Assembly: GCF_003312875.1 (NCBI RefSeq)
Contig: NZ_CP015163.1
Span: 2,790,001 to 2,854,000 of the forward strand
DNA from: Amycolatopsis albispora
GTDB lineage: Bacteria > Actinomycetota > Actinomycetes > Mycobacteriales > Pseudonocardiaceae
DNA: 64,000 bases
Direction: 5' to 3'
Under the pieces are notes generated by a model, which had not been told where the DNA came from, did no database searches, and was given only the letters and a program-made list of their open reading frames with translations. Below, one piece after another: positions 8,403 to 16,458 of this stretch. The number at the start of each line of letters is the position of its first letter. Within the stretch, counting starts at the first letter, position 1. Both the position numbers and the translations under genes were made by a program.

Positions 8403-9587
8403 CTACGCGACCGGTATCTGATCCTGCCGCGCCCGCAACAACCGCGGCCGGTGCTTGCCATCCTTGGGCCAGTGGTGCGAACCCGGCTTGCGTGCTTCGG
8501 TCACCAGGTGCTTGACGCTGGCCTCGCACGAGAACTCCTTGAGCTTCTTGCCCGCGAACCCGGTGAAGTAGACGGGCACCGCGACGTCGCTCTTGTTCGC
8601 GAGCTGGAAGATCCCGGCGCGGCGGCCGAAGCTGACGCACATGGCCGGGAACGCCAGGTCGATCGGCCGCGGCCGCTCCCCCGCGATCCGGCTCAGCACG
8701 GTGTCGGCGGCGTGCGCGCCCAGGCAGCCCGCGGCGTAGGCGCTCATCCGGAACGGCAGGCCGGACGGCGCCGACGAGTCGCCCGCCGCGACGATGCGCT
8801 CGTCATCGAGGCTGGTCAGGGTTTCGTCGGTGAGCAACCGCCCGTCGGCATCGGTGCGCAACCCGCTGTTCGAAGCCAGATCCGGCACGCCGAAGCCGGC
8901 GGTCCAGATGGTGACCCGGCTCGCCAGCGTCCGGCCGTCCTCCAGTTCCACAGCCTCCCCGGTCACCGCGGTGACCGCCGTGCCGGGGCCTTCTACGACC
9001 TCGACGCCCAGCTTCGCCAGGTACTTGCGGGCCGTGCGCCGGGCGCGGGCGTGCAGGTACGGGCCGAGCACCCCACCGCACACCAGCGTGACGGCACGGC
9101 CCTGCTCGGCCAGTTCCGACGCGGTCTCGATGCCGGTCGGGCCGCCGCCAACCACCGTGACCGGCGCCGTCTTCGGCGTGTCCAGCAGTACCGACCGGAG
9201 CCGCTGCGCCGCTTCGTAGGTCGCCACCGGGTAGGCGTGCTCGGCCGCCCCCGGCACCCGCGGGCCCGCGCTGCCGCTGCCCACCGCGTAGACCAGGTGG
9301 TCGTAACCGAGGCTGCCGCCTTCGGCCAGGGTCACCGTGCGTGCGACCGCGTCGATCCGCGTCACACTGTCGACTACCAGCCGGACGCCGTCGGCCAGCA
9401 CCTCGTCGAAGCCGACGACGGCATCGTGGGTGCCGCCCACCAGCTGGTGCAGCCGAAGCCGCGGCACGAACTCCGGGCGCGGGTTGAGCACGGTCACCGT
9501 CACGTCGTCACGCCGCGTCAGCCGGTTGGCCGCCATCACCCCGGCATAACCGCCGCCGAGCACAACCACCTCGATGTTCCCGCCCAT
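8403..9587 (-). CDS. NAD(P)/FAD-dependent oxidoreductase (NDH-2-like), ECF41 partner
   Basis: A 394-residue flavoprotein with an N-terminal FAD Rossmann motif VVVLGGGYAGVMAANRL, a central NADH Rossmann motif VVGGGPTGIETASELAEQGR, and the FAD-contacting segment SLDDERIVAAGDSSAPSG. It resembles type II NADH dehydrogenases but lacks an obvious C-terminal membrane helix. The ATG at 9587 is chosen over the longer frame (9647) because CAAAGGAGACACC precedes it and because the upstream residues would lie inside the promoter. ECF41 sigma genes typically sit beside an oxidoreductase, carboxymuconolactone decarboxylase or epimerase, which fits. It is a paralogue of the partial gene at the left edge of the window. 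Confidence 0.92.
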   Translation of the reverse strand: MGGNIEVVVLGGGYAGVMAANRLTRRDDVTVTVLNPRPEFVPRLRLHQLVGGTHDAVVGFDEVLADGVRLVVDSVTRIDAVARTVTLAEGGSLGYDHLVYAVGSGSAGPRVPGAAEHAYPVATYEAAQRLRSVLLDTPKTAPVTVVGGGPTGIETASELAEQGRAVTLVCGGVLGPYLHARARRTARKYLAKLGVEVVEGPGTAVTAVTGEAVELEDGRTLASRVTIWTAGFGVPDLASNSGLRTDADGRLLTDETLTSLDDERIVAAGDSSAPSGLPFRMSAYAAGCLGAHAADTVLSRIAGERPRPIDLAFPAMCVSFGRRAGIFQLANKSDVAVPVYFTGFAGKKLKEFSCEASVKHLVTEARKPGSHHWPKDGKHRPRLLRARQDQIPVA

Positions 9588-9619
9588 GGTGTCTCCTTTG
9601 CTGAGAGGTTCGAGCACAA

Positions 9620-9646
9620 GACACCGCTCCGGCGGAAATCCTGACA
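9620..9646 (-). promoter_or_regulatory. candidate ECF41 promoter
   Basis: On the minus strand the sequence reads TGTCAGG, then 16 bases, then TGTC. The described ECF41 promoter is TGTCACA-N16-CGTC, so the -35 keeps TGTCA, the spacer is exact, and the -10 keeps GTC. Transcription would start around 9613 and give a leader of about 25 bases carrying the AAAGGAG ribosome binding site of the oxidoreductase at 9587. Confidence 0.7.
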
Positions 9647-9744
9647 TGCTGTGAAGCAGCTCACGCGGAGTTCCACCGCAGGGGTGAGCCGTTTCCCTCC
9701 CGATGGGGAGTGCCGGGCGCCGCCCGTTTCCTAGCGTTGCGGGC

Positions 9745-10188
9745 GTGAGATCTCCCGACGCCCGGCGGTGGCCGGCCTGCGTGCTGGCCGCCCTGTTCCT
9801 CGGTTACGCCGTGGGCAAGGCCGCGTTCGCCGTCCAGGACCGCCTCGGCTTCCCCGGCGGGCCACCGGTTTCCGCCGCCGAAAGCTCGGCCTACTTCCTC
9901 GACGCCGCGGTGGCGCAGTGGTTCGCCGCCGCCTCCGGTGTGCTCGGCGCGGGCCTGGTCCTGCTCACCGTCGTGCCGACCGGCAGGCGCGTGCCGAGGC
10001 CGCTCATGCTGGGCGTGCTGGGCGCGGTGCTGCTCGCCATCGGGTACGGCGCCGGGATCATGGTCGTCGACGGATTCGCCGGTATCGGCGTGGGCTGGCG
10101 CTGGTACCACGGCGTGCTCGGCCTCGTCCTGCTCGGCCTGACCGCGGAAACGGTGCGAACCTACGCGGTGCGGACCCGCCGTGCCTGA
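9745..10188 (+). CDS. small integral membrane protein, unknown function
   Basis: A 147-residue protein with about four hydrophobic segments (VLAALFLGYAVGKAAF, AAASGVLGAGLVLLTVV, MLGVLGAVLLAIGYGAGIMVV, GVLGLVLLGLTAETV). No family is recognised. GTG at 9745 is chosen because TAGCGT at 9732-9737 forms a -10 box seven bases before it, typical of leaderless actinobacterial transcripts; an in-frame ATG exists at 9703. It overlaps the next gene by eight bases, and the two membrane proteins are therefore probably translated together. Confidence 0.7.
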   Translation: MRSPDARRWPACVLAALFLGYAVGKAAFAVQDRLGFPGGPPVSAAESSAYFLDAAVAQWFAAASGVLGAGLVLLTVVPTGRRVPRPLMLGVLGAVLLAIGYGAGIMVVDGFAGIGVGWRWYHGVLGLVLLGLTAETVRTYAVRTRRA

Positions 10189-10667
10189 GCTGACGCGGAT
10201 CGGCGCGTACGGCGCGGCCGCCTGCGCCACGGCCTACGGGAGCATGAAGCTCGCGCAGGCGCTGGGCGCGAACGCACTGGCGGACAAGGATCCCCTGCCG
10301 CCGTCGCTGCGGGACCGGCTGCTGGCCCGCGACCCGCTTTTGGTGGCCAGCCACTGGATCCTGGCGAGCGCGGCGGTGGCCGGGGTGCTCGTCGCGCTGG
10401 CCGCGGTGCGGCCGTGGCGGGTCCCGCACCGGCTGCTGGGGGTGCTGGCGTGGATCATCGGCATCGCCATGATCGCCCGGGCGCTGGGGGGCCGCCGGCT
10501 TCGGCTTCGCCGGTGACGCACTGGTGCTGACCGGGATCCGCCCGGTCCCGCCGGGTCTCGCGCACACCCTGGCGTGGTGGGACCTGCTGCTGTGGTCGCC
10601 TTTCTTCCTCCTGTGGGGCGTGTGCTGGACCCTGACCGGAAGGCGCCTACTCCAGCGACGCGGGTAG
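10181..10667 (+). pseudogene. DUF3995-like membrane protein, frameshifted
   Basis: From GTG at 10181 the frame encodes a small polytopic membrane protein (YGSMKLAQALGANALADKD, then SHWILASAAVAGVLVALAAV, then GVLAWIIGIAMIARAL) and stops at 10516. In the adjacent frame the protein continues convincingly as GAAGFGFAGDALVLTG...WWDLLLWSPFFLLWGVCWTLT to a TAG at 10665-10667. The switch point is the run of six G at 10486-10491; five G would restore one protein of about 161 residues. This is either a sequencing/assembly indel or a real inactivating mutation. The repaired gene would overlap the convergent ECF gene by about 21 bases. Confidence 0.75.
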
Positions 10668-11627
10668 TCCGAAGTGGACGAAGTGCTCGGGACCGAGGAA
10701 CGAGGTGATCGCGGCGATACCGTCCTCGCGCAACGTGAACACGTTGATCGACCAGCTCCGGTACGCGGTGTCGCCGTCGTCGCGCAGGCAGCACGCCACG
10801 GCGGGCTGGCCGTTCGCGGTGATCGGCAGGCAGCGCCACTGGCCGCAGCCGGTGATCGGCACCCGGACGGCGAAGGCGGTGACCGCGTCGATCCCGCGGT
10901 ACCACTCCGGGAGCGGCGGCATGGACCAGGTGACGTCCTCGGTGAGATGCGCGACGAGCCGCTCGACCTCACCGCGTTCCAGCGCGTCGGCGAAGCCCGC
11001 GACGCGGGCGCGCACCACCTCGTCGTCCAGTTTCCGCAGCGTCCGCTGCTGGCTTTCGGCCGGGCCCTTCGCCGCGATCGTGCGCCGCGCGCGGGCCAGC
11101 GCGGAGTTCACCGCGGTGGCCGAGACGCCCAGCATCCCGGCGATCTCGGCGGTGGCGAAACCGAGGACGTCGAACAGCAGCAACGTGGTCCGCTGGTTGG
11201 CGGGCAGGTGCTGCAACGCGGCGGCGAAGGCGAGTTCGGTGGCCTCCCGCTGCTCGTAACGCGCGCCGGGACCCGCCTCGAAATCGCCAGGATAAGGTCC
11301 GAGCCAGGCGACGCCCTCCGGCGCGCCGGACGGTCCGAAGTCGACGGGCAGTGCTCGCCTGCCACGGTGTTCGGCGAGGTCGAGGCAGCTCCGGGAAGCC
11401 ACCGTGTACAGCCAGGTCCGCAGCGAACTGCGGCCCTCGAAACCGGCGAGCCCGCGCCACGCCCGGAGCAGCGTTTCCTGCAGGGCGTCGTCGGCGTCGT
11501 GGGCCGAGCCGAGCATCCGGTAGCAGTGCGCGTGCAGCTCACCGCGCATCGGCCGCACGAGCCGGGTGAACGCGCTGTGGTCACCGTCACGCGCCTTCAC
11601 CAGGTCGTCCGGAAGATCTTCGCCCAT
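10647..11627 (-). CDS. ECF sigma factor with SnoaL-like C-terminal domain (SigG-like)
   Basis: A 326-residue protein. Region 2 (CYRMLGSAHDADDALQETLLRAW, about 35-57) and region 4 (LPANQRTTLLLFDVLGFATAEIAGMLGVSATAVNSALARARR, about 140-181) are clear. They are followed by a SnoaL/NTF2-like domain with the MPPLPEWYRGIDAV segment typical of SigG-type factors. The ECF41 hallmarks (WLPEP, DGGG) are absent, so it is a different group from the neighbour at 7494. It is divergent from the DinB-like gene at 11666 with 38 bases between, which makes that gene a plausible target. No anti-sigma gene is nearby; the C-terminal domain may be the sensory part. Confidence 0.88.
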   Translation of the reverse strand: MGEDLPDDLVKARDGDHSAFTRLVRPMRGELHAHCYRMLGSAHDADDALQETLLRAWRGLAGFEGRSSLRTWLYTVASRSCLDLAEHRGRRALPVDFGPSGAPEGVAWLGPYPGDFEAGPGARYEQREATELAFAAALQHLPANQRTTLLLFDVLGFATAEIAGMLGVSATAVNSALARARRTIAAKGPAESQQRTLRKLDDEVVRARVAGFADALERGEVERLVAHLTEDVTWSMPPLPEWYRGIDAVTAFAVRVPITGCGQWRCLPITANGQPAVACCLRDDGDTAYRSWSINVFTLREDGIAAITSFLGPEHFVHFGLPASLE

Positions 11628-11665
11628 GAGCGACGATTCTGCCCCAGCGGCGGCGTCTCACCTGC

Positions 11666-12301
11666 ATGACCAAGAACAAGAACGAGGTGTGGCCGCTCAT
11701 CCACGCCGAGCGGGCGGCACTGGCCGAAGACCTCGCGCCGTTGAGCGAGGCGCAGTGGGCGACGCCCTTCCTGTGCGACGGGCTGACCGTGCGGGAAGTG
11801 CTGGCGCACCTCACCGCGGCGGCGAGCCTGAACGCCGTCCGCTGGCTGGCGGGCGTGATCCGCTGCCGGTTCGACTTCGACCAGCAGGTGGCCATGCGCC
11901 TGGCCGAGCAGCTGGGCGCGGACGGCGCCGAAACCCTGGCGAGGTTCCGGAACGTGATCACCAGCCGCACCAAGCCGCCGTTGCCCGTGCTGGCGATGCT
12001 CGGCGAGGTGATCGTGCACGGTGAGGACATCCGGCGCCCGCTCGGCAGCCGCCGCGACCACCCGATCGGCACGCTCACCCGGCTGGCCGAGTACTACGCG
12101 AGCACCGACCAGGTGGTCGTCGCCAAGGGCCGCATCGAGGGTCTGCGCCTCGAAGCCACCGACGGCCCGTTCACCACGGGTTCCGGCACCCTCGTCTCGG
12201 GCAGCACGCTGGCGCTGGTGATGGCGATGACCGGGCGCGGTGCCCACTGCGACGAACTCACCGGCGACGGCGTCGAGGTCCTGCGCCGCCGCGCCGGCTG
12301 A
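11666..12301 (+). CDS. maleylpyruvate isomerase / DinB-fold family protein
   Basis: A 211-residue protein with the N-terminal helical MDMPI/DinB-like domain (VWPLIHAERAALAEDLAPLSEAQWATP, then VREVLAHLTAAA) and a later EVIVHGEDIRRPLG segment whose His residues resemble the metal site of mycothiol-dependent enzymes. Members act as mycothiol-dependent isomerases or thiol transferases; the substrate is not predictable. It lies divergently next to a SigG-like ECF sigma factor, suggesting stress-induced expression. It ends directly against the convergent iron-transport ATPase gene. Confidence 0.82.
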   Translation: MTKNKNEVWPLIHAERAALAEDLAPLSEAQWATPFLCDGLTVREVLAHLTAAASLNAVRWLAGVIRCRFDFDQQVAMRLAEQLGADGAETLARFRNVITSRTKPPLPVLAMLGEVIVHGEDIRRPLGSRRDHPIGTLTRLAEYYASTDQVVVAKGRIEGLRLEATDGPFTTGSGTLVSGSTLALVMAMTGRGAHCDELTGDGVEVLRRRAG

Positions 12302-13096
12302 TCACACCAGGTGCGCGCTGATCGGCACCACCAGCGGGGTGCCGGACACCGGGTCCTGGATCACCCTGGCGGACAGGCCGAACACCTCGTCCAGCAACGG
12401 CTCGGTGAGCACGTCGGCCGGGGCGCCCCGCGCGATGACACGCCCCTCGCGCATGGCCACCAGCGTGTCCGCGTACCGGGCCGCCAGGTTCAGGTCGTGC
12501 AGCACCATCACCACCGTGGTGCCGCGCTCGGTGTGCAGCCGGTGCACCAGGTCGAGCACGTCGATCTGGTGGGCCAGGTCGAGATAGGTGATCGGCTCGT
12601 CGAGCAGCAGCAGATCGGTTTCCTGCGCCAGGGTCATCGAGATCCAGGCGCGCTGGCGCTGCCCGCCGGAGAGGTGGTCCACCGGGCGGTCGGCCAGCTC
12701 GGCCATGCCGGTCAGGGTGAGCGCGCGCTCGATGGCGCCCTCGTCGGCCGAGGACCACTGGCGGTACCAGCGCTGGTGCGGGTGGCGGCCGCGGGCGACC
12801 AGGTCGGCCACGGTCAGCCCCTCCGGCGCGAGCGGTGACTGCGGCAGCAGGCCGACCACCCGCGCGACCTCCCTGGTCGGCAGGCTGCTGATCTGCTTGC
12901 CGTCCAGCAGGACCGTGCCCGACACCGGCCGCAGCAGCCGGGCCAGCGCCCGCAGCAGGGTCGACTTGCCGCAGCCGTTCGGCCCGATGATCGCGGTGAT
13001 CGTGCCGTCGGGCACGTCGAGGTCCAGGTCGTCGACGACCACGCGGTCGCCGTAGCCGAGGCCCAGCGACTCGGCTCGCAGGCGGATGTCGGTCAC
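12302..13096 (-). CDS. siderophore-iron ABC transporter, ATP-binding protein (FepC-like)
   Basis: A 264-residue ATPase with Walker A GPNGCGKS (38-45), a Q-loop ([14 protein letters not shown]), signature LSGGQRQR, Walker B LLLLDEP followed by ITYLDL, and an H-loop His in VLHDLNLA. The ITYLDLAHQ segment after Walker B is characteristic of iron-siderophore/cobalamin importers (FecE/FepC/BtuD). It is the last gene of a three-gene minus-strand operon with overlapping stops and starts, working with the two permeases just upstream. Confidence 0.95.
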   Translation of the reverse strand: MTDIRLRAESLGLGYGDRVVVDDLDLDVPDGTITAIIGPNGCGKSTLLRALARLLRPVSGTVLLDGKQISSLPTREVARVVGLLPQSPLAPEGLTVADLVARGRHPHQRWYRQWSSADEGAIERALTLTGMAELADRPVDHLSGGQRQRAWISMTLAQETDLLLLDEPITYLDLAHQIDVLDLVHRLHTERGTTVVMVLHDLNLAARYADTLVAMREGRVIARGAPADVLTEPLLDEVFGLSARVIQDPVSGTPLVVPISAHLV

Positions 13097-14142
13097 GCTC
13101 GTGCCTCCCGGCGGCTCCGGACGAACAGGAAGATCAGGTAGGGCGCGCCGAGGATCGCGGTGAGCACGCCGACCGGCAGTTCCGGCAGCAGCAGGCGGGT
13201 CACCAGGTCCGCGGACACCGTCAGCAGCGCGCCGAGCACCATCGAGCCGACCAGCGGCGGCTGCGCGGATCGGGTCAGCCGCAGCGCGATCTGCGGCGTG
13301 GCCAGCGCGACGAAGGTGATCGGCCCGGCCGCGGAGGTGGCCACCGCGGCCAGCGCCGCGCCGAGCAGCAGGAGCGTGCCGCGGGCCGCGTCCACCCGGA
13401 TGCCGAGGCCGCGCGCGGTCTCGTCGCCGAACTGCAGCCCGCCGATGGTGTGCCCGCAGACCAGCGCGATCGGCACCAGCACGGCCAGCGCGAGCAGCAC
13501 CGGGCCGACCGCGTCCCAGCTGGTCTCGGACAGGCTGCCGACGATCCAGGTGACCGCGCGGGCGGCGTCGTTGACGTCACCGACGGTGAGCAGCCAGTAC
13601 ACCGTGTTGTAACCGATGGCGGACAGGCCGATGCCGATCAGCACCATGCGGTAGCCGTCGATGCCGCGCCGCCACGACAGCGCGTAGAGCAGCACCCCGG
13701 CGACGATCCCGCCGAGCAGCCCGGCCAGCGGCACCCCGAGCGCGCTCACCGCGCCGCTGACCTGGCCCCGGTAGCCACCGAGCACGATGACCGCGACCGT
13801 GGCCGCGCCGGCGCCCCAGGTGATGCCGAGCACGTCCGGGCTGGCCAGCGGGTTGCGCGCGAGCGACTGGAACAGCGCGCCGGACAGCCCCAGCGCGGCG
13901 CCGACCAGGATGCCGGTCAGCGTGCGCGGCAGGCGCAGGTCGAAGATGATGCCCTGTTCCCGCGCGGTGCCGCCGCCGAACAACGTCTCGAGCACGTCGG
14001 GCACCGCGATGTACGAGCTGCCGAGGCCGATGTTGATCGCGGCGACCAGCACCAGCAGCAGCGCCGCCCCGGCCGCGACGGCGACCGCGCGCGGCCGGAC
14101 GGTCCAGGCGAGCGGCCCGGCCGCCACCACCTTGCGCGTCAT
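13093..14142 (-). CDS. siderophore-iron ABC transporter permease (FecCD family)
   Basis: A 349-residue polytopic protein with about nine to ten transmembrane helices. FecCD motifs are seen in [39 protein letters not shown] and in [19 protein letters not shown]. The ATG at 14142 overlaps the upstream permease stop (ATGA), and its own stop overlaps the ATPase start. Longer upstream frame is antisense or overlapping and is not used. It forms the heterodimeric channel with the gene at 14139-15218. Confidence 0.93.
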   Translation of the reverse strand: MTRKVVAAGPLAWTVRPRAVAVAAGAALLLVLVAAINIGLGSSYIAVPDVLETLFGGGTAREQGIIFDLRLPRTLTGILVGAALGLSGALFQSLARNPLASPDVLGITWGAGAATVAVIVLGGYRGQVSGAVSALGVPLAGLLGGIVAGVLLYALSWRRGIDGYRMVLIGIGLSAIGYNTVYWLLTVGDVNDAARAVTWIVGSLSETSWDAVGPVLLALAVLVPIALVCGHTIGGLQFGDETARGLGIRVDAARGTLLLLGAALAAVATSAAGPITFVALATPQIALRLTRSAQPPLVGSMVLGALLTVSADLVTRLLLPELPVGVLTAILGAPYLIFLFVRSRREARA

Positions 14143-15218
14143 ATCCTGGCCAGTCCCTTCCGCCGCACCAGCACGATGAACACCGGCGCGCCCAGGATCG
14201 CCAGCAGGATGCCGACCTCGAAGCTGTCGCCGGTGAGCACCCGGCCCAGCACGTCCGCGGCCAGCAGCAGCGCCGCGCCGAGCAGCGCGGAGAACGGCAC
14301 CAGCCACCGGTAGTCCGGGCCGGTGACCGCCCGCGCCAGGTGCGGCACCACCAGGCCGAGGAAGGCGATCGGGCCGCAGGCCGCGACCGCGGCGCCGACC
14401 AGCAGGGTGATCGCCACCACACCGAGCGCGCGCGTGCGCCCGACCCGCTGGCCGAGCGCGGTGGCCACGTCCTCGCCGAGGGCGAGCGTGTTCATGCCCG
14501 GCGTGTTGACCACCGCGAGCACCAGGCCCAGCAGCAGGAACGGCAGCACCTGCCCGGTCACCGCGAAGTCGCGCCCGGCGATCGAGCCGACCCGCCAGAA
14601 CCGGTAGATCTCCATGCCCTGGTCGTTGCCCAGCACCACGGCCGCGATCAGGCCGTACAGCAGCGCGCTCACCGCGGCACCGGCGAGCGCGAGCGTGACC
14701 GGCGTGGCGCCGCGCCCGCCCGCCGCACCGAGCAGGAAAACCGCGACGCTGGCGATCATCGCGCCCGCGAAGCCGAACCAGATGTAGCCGTACAGCCCGT
14801 TCGCGCCCAGCACGACCACCGCGAAAACCACGCCGAAGGCCGCGCCCTGCGTCACGCCGAGCAGCCCGGGATCGGCCAGCGGGTTGCGCGTGTGGCCCTG
14901 CATCAGCGCGCCCGCCGCGCCCAGGGCGAGCCCGGCCAGCACGCCGATCAGCGTGCGCGGCACGCGCAGCGACCGCACGATGATGTCGAGTTCCGTCCCG
15001 TTCGGACGGACGAGCGCGGTCCACACCTCACCCAGCGGAATCGTGCGGGTACCGAACATGACGCTGGCCGCGCACAACGCCAGGAGCAGCACCACCAGCA
15101 CCACGAGGCCGAGCACCCGGCGCTGCCGGCGCTGCCGGCGCCGTCGGGGACCGGCGAGACCGGCCGTGGCCACCACCGTCACCGGCGCTCCTGTCATCTG
15201 GGTTACTCCGACTTCCAC
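14139..15218 (-). CDS. siderophore-iron ABC transporter permease (FecCD family)
   Basis: A 359-residue paralogue of the downstream permease, with a basic N-terminus (PRRRRQRRQRR) and then about nine to ten transmembrane helices. The motifs LRVPRTLIGVLAGLALGAAGALMQGHTRNPLADPGLLGV and CGPIAFLGLVVPHLARAV are the usual FecCD signatures. Either the ATG at 15218 or an internal Met (about 15197) could be the start. The gene begins about 30 bases from an iron box that it shares with the divergent binding-protein gene, so repression by iron (IdeR/DmdR) is expected. Confidence 0.93.
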   Translation of the reverse strand: MEVGVTQMTGAPVTVVATAGLAGPRRRRQRRQRRVLGLVVLVVLLLALCAASVMFGTRTIPLGEVWTALVRPNGTELDIIVRSLRVPRTLIGVLAGLALGAAGALMQGHTRNPLADPGLLGVTQGAAFGVVFAVVVLGANGLYGYIWFGFAGAMIASVAVFLLGAAGGRGATPVTLALAGAAVSALLYGLIAAVVLGNDQGMEIYRFWRVGSIAGRDFAVTGQVLPFLLLGLVLAVVNTPGMNTLALGEDVATALGQRVGRTRALGVVAITLLVGAAVAACGPIAFLGLVVPHLARAVTGPDYRWLVPFSALLGAALLLAADVLGRVLTGDSFEVGILLAILGAPVFIVLVRRKGLARI

Positions 15219-15234
15219 ATCGGACGGACGTCAG

Positions 15235-15260
15235 CCTAAGGTCCTTTAGGCAAGCCTAAC
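15235..15260. promoter_or_regulatory. iron box (IdeR/DmdR-type) in divergent promoter
   Basis: TTAGGCAAGCCTAAC at 15246-15260 has perfect TTAGGC/GCCTAA arms and matches most positions of the IdeR/DmdR consensus. A second palindrome, GCCTAAGGTCCTTTAGGC (one mismatch), overlaps it on the left. Both lie between the divergent iron-transport genes starting at 15218 and 15279, so two repressor dimers could bind side by side. Confidence 0.75.
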
Positions 15261-15278
15261 CGCAGGGAGAGTGTCCCC

Positions 15279-16256
15279 ATGACGAGACCTTGGCGAACCG
15301 CGCTCGCGCTGTCGGTGACCACACTGCTGGCACTGACCGCGTGCGGGAGCGGTGGCGACGAAGCCACGCCGCAGAACGCGGGCGGCGACGCGGGTTACCC
15401 GCGCACCATCGACCACGTGATGGGGGCGACCACACTGGAGAAGCAGCCGAAAACGGTGGCGGCGCTGGACTCCAGCTACGTCGACGCCGCGCTCGCGCTG
15501 GAGACGGACGTCGTGGCGTACACGAAGTACCGCAACTACGACACGCTCCCGGACTACCTCGGCGACAGCCGCCGGTACGGCGAGCGGGCCCAGCAGGTCG
15601 GCCCGCTGGAGAACCCGGACGTGGAGAAGCTCTACGACATCAAGCCGGATCTGATCGTCTCGGCGAAGGTGCGGCACGAGAAGTTCTACGAGCAGTTCAC
15701 CAACGTCGCGCCGACCATCTTCAGCCAGACCACCGGCGGTACGTGGAAGGAAAACCTCCGCATGCTCGCCAAGGCGCTGGGCAAGGAGGCCTTGGCGGAG
15801 CAGAAGATCGGCGAGTACGAGCAGCGCGCCAAGCGGATCGGTGACGAGATCAAGGCCAAGCTGGGCAAGGATCCCAAGGTGTCGGTGGTCCGGTTCGTCG
15901 AGGGCGAGCCGACCGTGCGCCTGTACAGCAGCGCCTCCTATCCCGGCATCGTGATGACCGACGCCGGTCTCGGCAGGCCCGAGGGGCAGCCGGACAACAA
16001 GGACAAGATCTCGGTGGACCTCAGCCAGGAGGACATCACCAAGCTGGACGCGGACATGATCTTCGTGTCGGCCTACCAGGACGAGACGAAGAACGCCGAG
16101 GACCCGAAGGCGAAGTTCCAGGCGAACCCGCTGTGGGGCACGCTCAAGGGCAAGGTGGTCGACGCCAACGACACCACCTGGTTCACCGCGGTCAGCCTGC
16201 AGGGCGCCAACGCCATGCTGACCGACCTGGCAAACCAGTTCGGCGTGACGCCCTGA
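15279..16256 (+). CDS. iron-siderophore ABC transporter substrate-binding lipoprotein (FecB-like)
   Basis: A 325-residue lipoprotein. The signal peptide ends in lipobox LTAC with Cys22 as the lipidated residue. The mature part is a class III binding protein: it begins with the TIDHVMGATTLEKQPKTVAALD strand typical of FecB/FhuD and has the LIVSAKV and MIFVSAYQ segments of the two lobes joined by a long helix. It delivers ferric siderophore to the divergently encoded permeases and ATPase. The gene is followed by two strong hairpins, the second of which belongs to a duplicated copy of the 3' end. Confidence 0.93.
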   Translation: MTRPWRTALALSVTTLLALTACGSGGDEATPQNAGGDAGYPRTIDHVMGATTLEKQPKTVAALDSSYVDAALALETDVVAYTKYRNYDTLPDYLGDSRRYGERAQQVGPLENPDVEKLYDIKPDLIVSAKVRHEKFYEQFTNVAPTIFSQTTGGTWKENLRMLAKALGKEALAEQKIGEYEQRAKRIGDEIKAKLGKDPKVSVVRFVEGEPTVRLYSSASYPGIVMTDAGLGRPEGQPDNKDKISVDLSQEDITKLDADMIFVSAYQDETKNAEDPKAKFQANPLWGTLKGKVVDANDTTWFTAVSLQGANAMLTDLANQFGVTP

Positions 16257-16283
16257 CGGCGTGATCCCGGAGCCTGGCACGCG

Positions 16284-16334
16284 ACACGAATGTGGCTTTC
16301 GGGGCGAATTCGGCCCCGAAAGCCACATTCGTGT
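16284..16334. terminator. hairpin terminator 1 after the iron-binding lipoprotein gene
   Basis: A perfect 22-bp stem begins ACACGAATGTGGCTTTCGGG and closes over a 7-base loop. There is no T-tract, as is usual for high-GC actinobacteria. It lies 27 bases after the stop of the lipoprotein gene. Confidence 0.75.
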
Positions 16335-16352
16335 CCAGGCGGCGCGTTCTCT

Positions 16353-16453
16353 CCAGTTCGGCGTGACTCCCTGGCAGGCCTGCCCGCGCGTTGCCCAGCT
16401 GTCACGAATGTGGCTTTCGAGACGCAGAACGTCTCGAAAGCCACATTCGTGAC
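16353..16453. repeat. duplicated terminator unit (second copy) with hairpin 16401-16453
   Basis: The block CCAGTTCGGCGTGAC, which is the end of the lipoprotein coding sequence at 16235-16249, recurs at 16353-16367. In both copies exactly 50 bases separate its first base from the CACGAATGTGGCTTTCG hairpin arm. The second hairpin has a perfect 24-bp stem and 5-base loop. The unit length is therefore 118 bp; the stem middles and the intervening sequence have diverged. Confidence 0.7.
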
Positions 16454-16458
16454 ACCCC

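Noticed and set aside
14143..15024. Upstream extension of the second FecCD permease frame
   Set aside because: It is an out-of-frame reading of the first permease; the ATG at 14142 overlaps that gene's stop as expected for coupled genes.
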